Source: Georgenia sp. SYP-B2076 (GTDB lineage: Bacteria > Actinomycetota > Actinomycetes > Actinomycetales > Actinomycetaceae). From it: 64,000 nucleotides of DNA. The translations under genes and the position numbers were made by a program. Shown here piece after piece: positions 25,146 through 34,368 of this stretch (position 1 is the stretch's first letter; every line of letters starts with the position of its first letter). The notes under the pieces were generated by a model, which saw only the letters and a program-made list of their open reading frames with translations, was not told the DNA's origin and did not search any database. The stretch covers positions 62,001 through 126,000 of the forward strand of contig NZ_RXOZ01000034.1 of NCBI RefSeq assembly GCF_003991205.1, read 5' to 3'.

Positions 25146-26576
25146 TCAGCGGGCGCCGGCGAGCGCCTCGTCGCGAACCGGGGTGTCGCCGGCCGCGTCG
25201 GCGACGTCGTGGTCCTCGCTGAAGAGGTCCTCCGCGTCGGCGGAGCTGTACTTCTCGACGTCGAGGATGCCCTCGCGCTTGGCGACGATCACCGGCACGA
25301 GCACCTGCCCCGCCACGTTGACGGCGGTGCGACCCATGTCGAGGATCGGGTCGATCGCCAGCAGCAGGCCCACGCCCGCCAGGGGCAGGCCGAGGGTGGA
25401 GAGGGTCAGGGTCAGCATGACGATCGCGCCGGTCAGGCCCGCGGTGGCGGCCGAGCCGACCACGGACACGAACGCGATGAGCAGGTAGTCGGTGACCGAG
25501 AGGTCGATGCCGAAGAACTGCGCGACGAAGATCGCGGCGATGGCCGGGTAGATGGAGGCGCAGCCGTCCATCTTGGTCGTCGAGCCAAGCGGCACGGCGA
25601 AGGAGGTGTAGGAGCGCGGGACGCCGAGGTTGCGCTCGGTCACGCGCTGCGTCACGGGCAGGGTGCCGATCGAGGAGCGTGAGACGAACGCGAGCTGGAT
25701 GGCGGGCCAGGCGCCGCGGAAGTAGCGCATCACCGGCAGCCCGTGGCTCTTGAGGATGACCGGGTAGACCACGAACAGCACCAGGGCCAGGCCGACATAG
25801 ATGGCGATCGCGAAGGTGCCCAGGCTGGCGAGGGAGTCCCACCCGTAGGTGGCGATGGCCTTGCCGACCAGGCCGAGCGTGCCGATCGGGGCCAGGCGGA
25901 TGATCCACCACAGGACCTTCTGGATCACGGCGAGCACCGAGGCGTTGAGGGACAGGAACAGCTCGGCGCTCTTGCCCACGCGCAGCGCGGCGATGCCCAC
26001 GACCAGGGCGATGACGATGATCTGCAGGACGTTGAAGCTCAGCCCCGTGGTCACGCCGGTGATGGCGCCGTCGTCCCCGATGGTCAGCGACCCGGAGGAG
26101 GTCAGGCCCAGGAAGTTGGCCGGGATGATGCCGGTGAGGAAGTCCAGCCAGCTGCCGGTCCGGCCAGGCTCTTCCGCCGCCGCGGCGTCGACGCCGGTGT
26201 TGGCGCCCGGCTGCAGCACGAGGCCCAGGCCGATGCCGATGAGGACCGAGACGAGCGCGGTGATGGCGAACCACAGGAGCGTCTGCCCGGCGAGCCGGGC
26301 GCCGTTCGCGACGCCGCGCAGGTTCGCGATGGAGGCCACGATTGCCGTGAAGACCAGCGGCGGGACGACGGCCTTGAGCAGGCTGATGAAGGAGGAGCCG
26401 ATGGTGCTCAGCGTGACGGTCAGCCAGTTGGGCTCCGTCTCGGAGACGGGGCCCATGCTCAGGGCGAGCCAGCCGAGCAGGACGCCGACGACGAGCGCCG
26501 CGATGATCTGGACGCTGAAGGACGGCAGCCGCAACCGGCGGGTGGGCGCGCCCTCGGGGCGCGTGGTGGTGGACAC
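25146..26576 (-). CDS. DAACS-family cation symporter, possibly cystine-type
   Basis: The protein has 476 residues and belongs to the dicarboxylate/amino acid:cation symporter fold: eight transmembrane helices plus two re-entrant hairpins. Visible are the first hairpin serine motif SRSSIGTLPVTQ, PLGSTTKMDGC in helix 7, the second hairpin, and DPILDMGRTAVNVAGQ in helix 8. The family takes up glutamate, dicarboxylates or L-cystine (TcyP). A cysteine-rich leader peptide gene lies 180 bases upstream on the same strand, so cystine uptake is the best guess. The GTG start at 26576 follows GAAAGG. The C-terminal tail is acidic. Confidence 0.9.
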   Translation of the reverse strand: MSTTTRPEGAPTRRLRLPSFSVQIIAALVVGVLLGWLALSMGPVSETEPNWLTVTLSTIGSSFISLLKAVVPPLVFTAIVASIANLRGVANGARLAGQTLLWFAITALVSVLIGIGLGLVLQPGANTGVDAAAAEEPGRTGSWLDFLTGIIPANFLGLTSSGSLTIGDDGAITGVTTGLSFNVLQIIVIALVVGIAALRVGKSAELFLSLNASVLAVIQKVLWWIIRLAPIGTLGLVGKAIATYGWDSLASLGTFAIAIYVGLALVLFVVYPVILKSHGLPVMRYFRGAWPAIQLAFVSRSSIGTLPVTQRVTERNLGVPRSYTSFAVPLGSTTKMDGCASIYPAIAAIFVAQFFGIDLSVTDYLLIAFVSVVGSAATAGLTGAIVMLTLTLSTLGLPLAGVGLLLAIDPILDMGRTAVNVAGQVLVPVIVAKREGILDVEKYSSADAEDLFSEDHDVADAAGDTPVRDEALAGAR

Positions 26577-26596
26577 GGATGGTGGCCTTTCAGGAG

Positions 26597-26622
26597 GCCG
26601 GGGTGCGTCCGGGCACCCCGGC
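26597..26622 (-). promoter_or_regulatory. 10-bp hairpin upstream of the symporter start
   Basis: GCCGGGGTGC and GCACCCCGGC form a perfect stem with a six-base loop, ending just before the ribosome-binding region of the symporter gene. It lies between the leader peptide ORF and the symporter and is a candidate attenuator stem. Confidence 0.5.
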
Positions 26623-26756
26623 GGGGGACGACGGCGCGCGCTCGGGCGCCGTCGGGGAGGTAGCCGTGAGAGTCACGGCAGGGAACAGGCACGGGACACC
26701 CGAACGGGCGCACGGGTTGGCCCTTGACGACGCGGTGCGTCGGGGCCGGGGGCTCG

Positions 26757-26855
26757 TCAGCGAGCCGGACAACACCTGCGCGTCGCACACATCGCGCTGG
26801 CCTGACGACAAAGGTCGACGGCGCGGCGCGCGGTGAGGTTCCAGGTGTTGACCAC
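26757..26855 (-). CDS. Cysteine-rich leader peptide (32 residues)
   Basis: A GTG at 26855 is preceded by GGAG. The peptide contains LTARRAVDLCRQASAMC and then two adjacent Cys near its end (RRCC). The pattern RRxVDLxRxASAxC is shared by actinobacterial putative leader peptides found before sulfur-assimilation and transporter genes, where ribosome stalling at Cys codons tunes downstream expression. Here the downstream gene is a DAACS symporter, so its control by cysteine supply is likely. The rest of the 26577-26996 interval holds hairpins and no other gene. Confidence 0.7.
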   Translation of the reverse strand: MVNTWNLTARRAVDLCRQASAMCATRRCCPAR

Positions 26856-26996
26856 GACACTCCAGATCAGGTGAGGGGCCGCGAGACATACCGGCCCAGC
26901 GGCAACCATAGCGACGGCCACGGCCCTTTCAGGGGGGCAGCGGCCGGATGTGACCAACGTCCCATCCGGAACCCGGACCCGGACCCGGACCCGGCG

Positions 26997-28226
26997 TCAG
27001 CGTCCGGCCTCGGCCGCCTCCTCGCGCAGCACGGCCGTGAGCGTGTCCAGGGCGAGGTGGAGGTCGTCGCTGCTGATCGTCAGCGGCGGCGCCAGCCTGA
27101 GCGTCGAGCCGTGGGTGTCCTTGGTGAGGATCCCGCGCGCGGCGAGCCGCTCGCTGGTGGCGCGCCCGCTCAGCCCGAGGGCCGGCTCGACGTCGAGGCC
27201 CGCCCACAGGCCGACGGTGCGCGCCGCGCGCAGGAGGCCCTCGGCGACGAGGGCGTCGGTACGCTCGCGCAGCTCGGCGCCCAGCTCGCGGGCCCGGGCC
27301 TGCAGGTCGCCCGGTGTCAGCAGGTCCACGACGGCCAGCGCGACGGCGCACGCGAGCGGGTTGCCGCCGAACGTGGAGCCGTGCGTGCCGGGCGTGAGCA
27401 CGGAGAGCACGTCCCGGCGGCCGACGACCGCCGAGACGGGCAGGAGTCCGCCGCCCAGCGCCTTGCCAAGCGTGGTCAGGTCCGCGCGCACCCCGACCAG
27501 CTCCTGCGCCAGCGTCGTGCCCGTGCGCCCGAGCCCCGACTGGATCTCGTCCAGGACGAGCAGGGTGTTGCTGACCGAGCAGAGGGTGCGCAGGCGCGGG
27601 AGGTAGTCGGGCGGCGGGATGATCACGCCGGACTCGCCCTGGATGGGCTCGACGAGGACCGCCACCGTGGTCTCGTCGATCGCCGCGGCCACCGCGTCGG
27701 CGTCGGCGTACGGCACGATCCGGAACCCCGGCGTGTACGGGCCGAACCCGTCGCGCATGTCCGGGTCCGAGCTCATCGAGACCGTCGTGGTGGTCCGGCC
27801 GTGGAAGGCACCCTCGGCGACGACGATCGTCGCCGCGCCGTCCGGCACGCCCTTGACGTCGTACCCCCACTTGCGGGCGGCCTTCACGGCCGTCTCGACG
27901 GCCTCCGCGCCGGTGTTCATCGGCAGCAGCATCTGCGTGCCGGTCAGCCCGGTGACCGCCGTCGCCAGCGGTTCGAGGAGGTCGTGGTCGAACGCGCGGG
28001 AGGTGAGCGTGAGCCGGCCGAGCTGCGCCTGCGCGGCCGCCACCAGGGCGGGGTGCCGGTGGCCGAAGTTCAGCGCCGAGTAGCCCGCTAGGCAGTCCAG
28101 GTAGCGGCGGCCGCGGACGTCGGTCACCCAGGAGCCCTCGCCGGCGGTCAGGACGACGTCGAGCGGATGGTAGTTCGGGGCGAGGGCGCTCGGCCGGGCC
28201 GGGGACACCTCGGCGTGGTCGAGCAC
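26997..28226 (-). CDS. rocD: Ornithine aminotransferase (ornithine--oxo-acid transaminase)
   Basis: This 409-residue class III PLP-dependent aminotransferase shows a GAEAVETAVKAARKWGY substrate/cofactor segment, GAFHGRTTTTVSMSSD, the acidic cofactor motif LLVLDEIQSGLGRTG and the PLP lysine in TLGKALGGG. The N-terminal NYHPLDVVLTAGEGSWVTDV and C-terminal LAARGILTKDTHGSTLRLAPPL match ornithine aminotransferases closely. It converts ornithine and 2-oxoglutarate to glutamate semialdehyde and glutamate in arginine catabolism and proline synthesis. No rocF or arcA gene is adjacent. The gene is apparently monocistronic. Confidence 0.93.
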   Translation of the reverse strand: MLDHAEVSPARPSALAPNYHPLDVVLTAGEGSWVTDVRGRRYLDCLAGYSALNFGHRHPALVAAAQAQLGRLTLTSRAFDHDLLEPLATAVTGLTGTQMLLPMNTGAEAVETAVKAARKWGYDVKGVPDGAATIVVAEGAFHGRTTTTVSMSSDPDMRDGFGPYTPGFRIVPYADADAVAAAIDETTVAVLVEPIQGESGVIIPPPDYLPRLRTLCSVSNTLLVLDEIQSGLGRTGTTLAQELVGVRADLTTLGKALGGGLLPVSAVVGRRDVLSVLTPGTHGSTFGGNPLACAVALAVVDLLTPGDLQARARELGAELRERTDALVAEGLLRAARTVGLWAGLDVEPALGLSGRATSERLAARGILTKDTHGSTLRLAPPLTISSDDLHLALDTLTAVLREEAAEAGR

Positions 28227-28315
28227 GGCGCACCTCCCTCGGCGCTGGTGAGGACGACGCTAGGGCCCGCCGATCGCGTTGGAAAGGGTCGGCGCGGCGG
28301 GCGCGCGCCGGGCGC

Positions 28316-29242
28316 CTAGCCCTTGTTCCAGGGGACGTCGACGGGGCTGAGCCCCTCGTCCTTGCTGCGCGCGGGGACCACCATGACGGGGCAGACGGCG
28401 TGGTGGAGCACGGCCTGGCTCGTGGAGCCGAGCAGCAGCCCCGCGAAGCCGCCGCGCCCCCGGGAGCCCACCACGACGAGCTCGACGGCGGTGGAGAACT
28501 CGGCCATGAGAGCGGCCGCGTTGCCGTCCAGCGCGTGCTGACGGACCCGCACCTGGCGCTCCCCCACCGCCGATGCCACGGCGACGCCGAGGCCCTCGCG
28601 CACGTCGGCGAGGACCTCCTCGCGGTCGACCGCCGCGGGCAGCCACGCCATGGCGCCCGCGCCGGTGGCGATCGGCACCGCGGCGACCGCCGTCAGCTCG
28701 GCGTCCCACAGGGCGGCCTCCTCCACGGCGCGGCGCAGCGCCACGCGGGCCGAGTCGGACCCGTCCACGCCGACCACGATGCGCTGCACCGGGGTGAAGC
28801 TGCGGCCACCGACCAGGGGGACGACGACGGTGGGGCAGTGTGCGTGCGCGGGCAGCGCCGAGGACACCGTGCCGAGCAGCCGGTCGGTGAAGCCACCGCC
28901 GCCGCGCGTGCCGACGACCACCAGGTGCGCCTCGCGCGAGAGATCCACCAGCACCCCGGCGGGGTCGCCGGTCTCCAGGGCGGACGTGACCACGAGACCC
29001 GAGCCGTCGCAGCGCGCCACGGCCTCGTCGACGACGGCCTGCGCCCCCTGCTGGATCGCCGTGTCGTCCAGGGCGGCGTACCCGCCGTCCAGGGACGCGG
29101 CCGTGAAGGAGGGCAGGGCGTACGCACAGACGATGTGCAGCCGCCAGCCGGTCCGCCGGGCCTCGGCGACCGCCCAGTCCACGGCAACGAGGCTCGCCTC
29201 CGAGCCGTCGACCCCGACTACCACGACCTTCTCGTGGGACAT
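28316..29242 (-). CDS. Tandem universal stress protein (two Usp domains)
   Basis: The product has 308 residues made of two Usp domains (about 1-145 and 155-300). Each has the N-terminal VVGVDGSE/D strand and the ATP-binding loop (GTRGGGGFTDRLLGTVSSALPAHA; GSRGRGGFAGLLLGSTSQAVLHHA) followed by CPxVVVP or CPVMVVP. Such G-2x-G-9x-G-S/T patterns bind ATP and respond to hypoxia or starvation in actinobacteria. The ATG at 29242 begins MSHEKVVVVGVDGS. It is single-gene, downstream of the NlpC/P60 gene but separated by a strong terminator. Confidence 0.93.
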   Translation of the reverse strand: MSHEKVVVVGVDGSEASLVAVDWAVAEARRTGWRLHIVCAYALPSFTAASLDGGYAALDDTAIQQGAQAVVDEAVARCDGSGLVVTSALETGDPAGVLVDLSREAHLVVVGTRGGGGFTDRLLGTVSSALPAHAHCPTVVVPLVGGRSFTPVQRIVVGVDGSDSARVALRRAVEEAALWDAELTAVAAVPIATGAGAMAWLPAAVDREEVLADVREGLGVAVASAVGERQVRVRQHALDGNAAALMAEFSTAVELVVVGSRGRGGFAGLLLGSTSQAVLHHAVCPVMVVPARSKDEGLSPVDVPWNKG

Positions 29243-29364
29243 GACCGCCCCTTCCTGTGCTTGGCCATCCGTTGACCTCATTGTGCCCTGTCTTGACCCC
29301 CGTGTACGGGGACCTCCGGGCCGATCGGCGATCCGTCGCCGGCCGCCGGAGGGACGGGGGGACG

Positions 29365-29407
29365 ACGACGGCGGCCCGTCCCCTCGTGAGGGACGGGCCG
29401 CCGTCGT
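29365..29407 (-). terminator. Terminator hairpin after the NlpC/P60 gene
   Basis: An 18-bp perfect stem (29365-29382 with 29390-29407, ACGACGGCGGCCCGTCCC and its complement) with a seven-base loop lies 45 bases after the stop of the peptidase gene. It has no U-run, as is common in high-GC genomes. Confidence 0.75.
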
Positions 29408-29451
29408 GGTCGAGCCGGTTGGCTCGGAGCACCCGAGGGTTCGGGCGGGAC

Positions 29452-30267
29452 TCAGGCCACCCGGATGAAGACCGGGTTCTTGAGGTAGATCGGGCTCTCG
29501 TGGAGGCCGGTGCCCGGGCTGCGGGCGGCGATGTGGTTGCCGTTGCCGGTGTAGATGCCGACGTGGCCGGGACCCCAGACCAGGTCGCCGGGGCGGGCCT
29601 GGGCGGCGGACACGACGGTGCCCGCGGCGCGCTGGGCGCTCGAGGTGCGCGGCAGGTTGATCCCGGCCTGCGCGAAGACGTACGCGGTGAACCCGGAGCA
29701 GTCGAAGCCGGCCGGGGTGGTGCCGCCGTAGACGTACGGCGTGCCCACGTACTTGCGGGCGATGTTGACGATCTGGCTGGCCGAGGCGGACGCCGGGGCC
29801 GCGGCGGCGGGGGCTGCGGCGGGGGCCGCGGCGGTCGCCGGGGCGGCGGTCGCCGCGGTGGCCAGGGCGGCCCGCTCGTTGCTGCGCGAGGCGGCAGGCG
29901 CGGGGCGCGTCGCGCGCTCGACGACGGGAGCCGGCTCGGGCTCCGGCGCCGGCGTGGCCTTGGCGGCCACGGGCTCGACGCTCCACTCGATGGTCGCGGG
30001 GACCGTGACCGTGGGCGTGGTGACCATGGCGGTCATGGCCTCGGCGGTGACGGAGGAGACGTCGGCCTTCGGCTGCGCCGCGGCCTGGTTGGTCGTGGCG
30101 CCGGCGGCCGTGGCCGCCATCGTGAGGACGAGGCCGGAGGAGGCGACGGCGGCGACGCCGCGGCGGACGTTGCTCCCCGCGAGTCGCTGCCCGAAGGTCG
30201 TCAGGGGGGTGGAGGGACGTCGCGCCACGCGGTGGCGTGCGCCGGTCATGGTGGTGCTGCTGGTCAC
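29452..30267 (-). CDS. Secreted NlpC/P60 peptidoglycan hydrolase (C40)
   Basis: The protein has 271 residues. An N-terminal export signal (SGLVLTMAATAAGA near residue 50) is followed by an Ala/Pro-rich linker and a C-terminal NlpC/P60 domain with the catalytic Cys in GFDCSGFTAYVF (near 190), His in GPGHVGIYTG (near 235) and a third polar residue in NHIAARSP. It cleaves stem-peptide bonds of peptidoglycan outside the cell. The GTG start at 30267 was chosen for its AGGAGAGG site six bases upstream. A c-di-AMP riboswitch directly precedes it, which links wall hydrolysis to turgor and potassium signalling as in other actinobacteria. Confidence 0.93.
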   Translation of the reverse strand: MTSSTTMTGARHRVARRPSTPLTTFGQRLAGSNVRRGVAAVASSGLVLTMAATAAGATTNQAAAQPKADVSSVTAEAMTAMVTTPTVTVPATIEWSVEPVAAKATPAPEPEPAPVVERATRPAPAASRSNERAALATAATAAPATAAAPAAAPAAAAPASASASQIVNIARKYVGTPYVYGGTTPAGFDCSGFTAYVFAQAGINLPRTSSAQRAAGTVVSAAQARPGDLVWGPGHVGIYTGNGNHIAARSPGTGLHESPIYLKNPVFIRVA

Positions 30268-30283
30268 TGGATACCTCTCCTGC

Positions 30284-30460
30284 TCCTGCGGGGTGAGCTG
30301 TCGGGTTCGGGCCGGAGAAGCCCGGTGCGCCGGAGATGGCCGCACTTCACCCCAAGGCCCTGGTTGCCCGGGACCGCGAACACTGGTTCCCCCGTCCCTG
30401 CCTACGAGGTAGTACGGAGCTCCGGTGCGGCGGCAGGGTTCGGACTCCGCCCGGAGGCTT
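30284..30460 (-). promoter_or_regulatory. c-di-AMP riboswitch (ydaO-yuaA class)
   Basis: Read on the minus strand, the region carries the conserved blocks of the class in order: GGAGTCCGAACCCTGCC, GACGGGGGAACCA, CCTTGGGGTGAA, and CCCGAACCCGACAGCTCACC followed by the closing GCAGG. It lies immediately upstream of the ribosome-binding site of an NlpC/P60 hydrolase, the classical actinobacterial context. Boundaries are approximate. c-di-AMP binding normally switches such genes off. Confidence 0.9.
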
Positions 30461-30987
30461 CACGAAGAAGGGATTCGGAAGCGGTGGAGACGTTACGGGA
30501 ACGGATCCCCGAATGTCACGGTTAGATCACGGACCGTGGTTCAACTCACATCTCGCCGGCCGGGCGCCCACCGACGGGATATGGCCGCGGACGGACGAAT
30601 GCGCAGGTGGGGGCGCCGTGCCTCCCGGTATCGGGCGAGCGACGCCGCGAGCGGTGGGGTCACCCCGGTGGGGTGGGAAGCGCCCCGGGTACGTGACGTC
30701 GGCGCCAGGGCCGGCCAGCGCGGCGGCCGCGGACCGACGCGGCAGGGTGGCGGCGTCGACGGGGCGGGCCAACGCGGCGGCGGTCGGGGCGGGCCGGCCG
30801 GCGCGGGGGCCGCGAGCCGCGACGTCGCACCGGTTGACCACGCGCGCCTGCGCACTGGCCGAAGCTTTCGTACGGATTGTCAGTACGAAGTTTTCGGCGT
30901 GATGCGATCTGGCCCGGGCCGCACCGCCCGGGCCAGCGTCACCGCCTCGGCGGCGGCCCGAGGGACGGCGGTGCGAGGGAAACGGGG
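30461..30987. other. Intergenic region, 527 bases, with one inverted repeat
   Basis: No gene is visible between the riboswitch and the DtxR-type gene. Part of it must hold the riboswitch promoter. The only structured element is the inverted repeat at 30856-30896, listed separately; the patch around it is AT-richer than the surroundings. Confidence 0.5.
30856..30896. repeat. Inverted repeat downstream of the DtxR-type gene
   Basis: GCCGAAGCTTTCGTAC (30856-30871) and GTACGAAGTTTTCGGC (30881-30896) pair except for a three-base internal mismatch, with a nine-base loop. It lies 91 bases after the stop of the DtxR-type gene and may be its terminator. Its low GC content and long arms also fit a mobile-element or regulatory remnant. 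Confidence 0.6.
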
Positions 30988-31830
30988 TCAGCTGGTCACG
31001 AAGAGGTGCCGGGTGATGTCCTCCGGGAGGTCGAGCATCATCGGCGAGCCCGGCGCGTGCAGGGTCACGAGGTCCAGGTCGGGCCGCACCAGCACCTCGA
31101 CGCGGACACCCGGGAGCAGCCCGACCTCCGCCATGCGGCCCAGCAGCTCGACGTCGACCTGCAACGGCTCACCGATGCGGGCCAGCACCACCTCGAACGC
31201 GACCTCGCGCTCGCCGGCCACGGCGGGCCCGCTGCCCGGCGTGGTGACGGGCGGGACGGCGTGCGGCACGGCCGAACCGGTCACCGCCGCGTGGGTCACG
31301 TGGCTCGCGCCGGCGTGCGAGGAGGCGGCGCCGACGACCCCGGCGGGCGCGCGCTCAGCCGCGATGTCGGCGAGCGAGCGCACCTGCGCCTGCGGGGCCG
31401 CCGCGCTGACGTCCCCGAGCTGCTCGAGGCCGGGGATCGGGTTGCCGTACGGGTCGATGTGCGGGTGGTCGAGCAGGTCGAGCAACCGGCGCTCGACGCG
31501 CTCGCTCATGACGTGCTCCCACCGGCACGCCTCCTCGTGCACGAACGCCCACTCCAGGCCGACGACGTCGGTGAGCAGACGCTCGGCGAGCCGGTGCTTG
31601 CGCATCACCTTGGTGGCCTTCGTCCGGCCCTCGTCGGTGAGCTGGAGCTGGCGGTTGCCGGTGAGCAGGAGAAGGCCGTCGCGCTCCATCCGGGCGACGG
31701 TCTGCGAGACGGTGGGACCAGAGTGCCCGAGCCGCTCCGCGATGCGGGCGCGCAGCGGCACCACGCCCTCCTCCTCCAGCTCGTAGACCGTCTTGAGGTA
31801 CATCTCGGTGGTGTCGATCAGGTCGCTCAC
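30988..31830 (-). CDS. DtxR/IdeR-family iron-dependent repressor
   Basis: The product has 280 residues. The N-terminal winged helix is followed by the dimerisation/metal domain with every DtxR ligand at its canonical number: M10, H79, E83, H98, C102, E105, H106. C102 favours iron-type (DtxR/IdeR) over manganese-type (MntR) sensing. An Ala-rich insertion of about 50 residues separates this from the C-terminal SH3-like (FeoA) domain, making the protein longer than DtxR (226). The GTG at 31830 follows GGGGGACGC. It is divergent from the citrate-synthase-like gene. It should repress iron uptake genes when Fe(II) is plentiful. Confidence 0.93.
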   Translation of the reverse strand: MSDLIDTTEMYLKTVYELEEEGVVPLRARIAERLGHSGPTVSQTVARMERDGLLLLTGNRQLQLTDEGRTKATKVMRKHRLAERLLTDVVGLEWAFVHEEACRWEHVMSERVERRLLDLLDHPHIDPYGNPIPGLEQLGDVSAAAPQAQVRSLADIAAERAPAGVVGAASSHAGASHVTHAAVTGSAVPHAVPPVTTPGSGPAVAGEREVAFEVVLARIGEPLQVDVELLGRMAEVGLLPGVRVEVLVRPDLDLVTLHAPGSPMMLDLPEDITRHLFVTS

Positions 31831-31999
31831 GCGTCCCCCGCTCTCTGTGCAGGTCCTGGGGCGTCGGCGCCGCACCGGCGCCGGCCGCAGGCCGTCCAGC
31901 TCCCAGGATAGGGAGAACCGGCCAACAAGAGGCCGATCCGCCCACGTCCGAGGACGGAGACGTTTCGGTCGTCTGTTTCTCCTTCTGGTCGACCGCACC

Positions 32000-32005
32000 T
32001 ATCCT
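32000..32005 (+). promoter_or_regulatory. -10 box of a leaderless promoter
   Basis: TATCCT ends seven bases before the ATG at 32013, and no ribosome-binding site is present. This is the usual spacing for leaderless actinobacterial transcripts and supports that start codon. Confidence 0.55.
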
Positions 32006-32012
32006 GCACGTG

Positions 32013-33116
32013 ATGCTGACCACACCCCAGCCCGAGAACGCCCCGGACGGCCCCAACCTGCCGGCGATCTTCGCCGTGAATCCCGACACAGGTGCGCCCG
32101 CCTACCGCGGCCGCGACGTCGCCACACTGGCCGGTACGCCGTTCGACGAGGTGTGGGGCCTGCTCGTCGACGGCGCCGGCACGCGGCGGCTCCCACCGGC
32201 GGAACCGTTCCGGCTTCCGGCGCGCACGGGTGACGTCCGGGCGGACGTGCTCTCCGCGCTGGCGCAGCTGACGCCGGCGTGGGCGTACCGGCCGCTGCTG
32301 GACATCTCCGTCGAGGAGGCGCGCGACAACCTGGCCCGCGCCTCGGTGATGACGATGAGCTTCGTGGCGCAGTCCGCCCGCGGGGAGGACGTCCCTGCCG
32401 TGCCCCAGCGCGAGATCGACCTCGCCGACGGCCTCACCGAACGGTTCCTCGTGCGCTGGCGCGGTGAGGCCGACCCCGCCGCCCGTGAGGCGCTGGAGAC
32501 CTTCTGGCTCGCGATGGCCGAGGACGGGCTCTCGCCCTCGACCCGCACCGCGCGCCTGGCCGCCCAGATGGGGTCCGACGCCGCCTCCTGCCTGGCGGCG
32601 GCGGTCGCGGTGGCCGGCGGGCCCTTCGGCGGCGGTGCCGTCGCCCGCGGCCTGGCGCTCGTCGAGGAGGCCGAGCGCACCGGCGACGCGGGCGCCGTCG
32701 TGACCGCGCACCTGGCCAGCCACGGCACGCTGCCCGGTTTCGGCGAGCAGATGGTGCCCACGGACTCGCGGGTCGCGATGCTGCGCGACGCCTGCGTGCG
32801 GGCGGGCGCGCCCCGGGTGGAGGTGGGCGACGCCGTCGCACGCGCCGGCGAGGAGGCCATGACGGCGCTGGCGGAGAGCGCGGGCTCGCCGGCCCCGAGG
32901 TTCCCCCCGCCGGCACTCCCGCCCGCGCTGGCGCTCGCCGAGCTGTCGGGGGCCCAGGCACGGGCGGGCTACCGGCCCAACGCCATGTTCTGGGCCGCCA
33001 TCCTCCTCGACCACGTCGGCGTCGCCCCGCGCCTGCTCAGCGCGCTGTACATGTGCGGGCGCACCGCGGGCTGGTCGGCCCACGTCCTGGAGGTGCAGCG
33101 GGCGCTGCAGGGGTGA
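32013..33116 (+). CDS. Citrate synthase-like protein lacking catalytic residues
   Basis: The product has 367 residues and aligns throughout with actinobacterial CitA-type citrate synthases (RGRDVATLAGTPFDEVWGLLVDG; LLDISVEEARDNLARASVM; MCGRTAGWSAHVLEVQR). The catalytic positions are changed. GPLHGGA has become GPFGGGA, GFGHRVY has become GFGEQMV, and the NVEFWA/NVDF segment has become RPNAMFWAA, so both His and the acidic residue are gone. It is therefore unlikely to condense acetyl-CoA and oxaloacetate and may bind a ligand or another synthase subunit. It is divergent from the DtxR-type gene and followed by serC. A sequencing error cannot explain three separate substitutions in frame. Confidence 0.85.
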   Translation: MLTTPQPENAPDGPNLPAIFAVNPDTGAPAYRGRDVATLAGTPFDEVWGLLVDGAGTRRLPPAEPFRLPARTGDVRADVLSALAQLTPAWAYRPLLDISVEEARDNLARASVMTMSFVAQSARGEDVPAVPQREIDLADGLTERFLVRWRGEADPAAREALETFWLAMAEDGLSPSTRTARLAAQMGSDAASCLAAAVAVAGGPFGGGAVARGLALVEEAERTGDAGAVVTAHLASHGTLPGFGEQMVPTDSRVAMLRDACVRAGAPRVEVGDAVARAGEEAMTALAESAGSPAPRFPPPALPPALALAELSGAQARAGYRPNAMFWAAILLDHVGVAPRLLSALYMCGRTAGWSAHVLEVQRALQG

Positions 33117-33194
33117 CCGGCGCCGGGACCGTCCGGGACGCGTCGGCCCGTGATCCTGGACGCGCCGCCGCCCGGTCCGCCGTCGGTGGGATGA

Positions 33195-34316
<1,122 letters not shown>

Positions 34317-34332
34317 CCGGCCGCGCCTCGGC

Positions 34333-34360
34333 GGCCGGGGCTACCGCGGTAGCCCCGGCC
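34333..34360. terminator. Terminator hairpin between convergent genes
   Basis: GGCCGGGGCTAC and GTAGCCCCGGCC form a perfect 12-bp stem around CGCG, 17 bases after the serC stop. A further partial copy of the arm (GGCCGGGGCTAC) follows at once, possibly giving alternative pairing. Confidence 0.75.
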
Positions 34361-34368
34361 GGCCGGGG

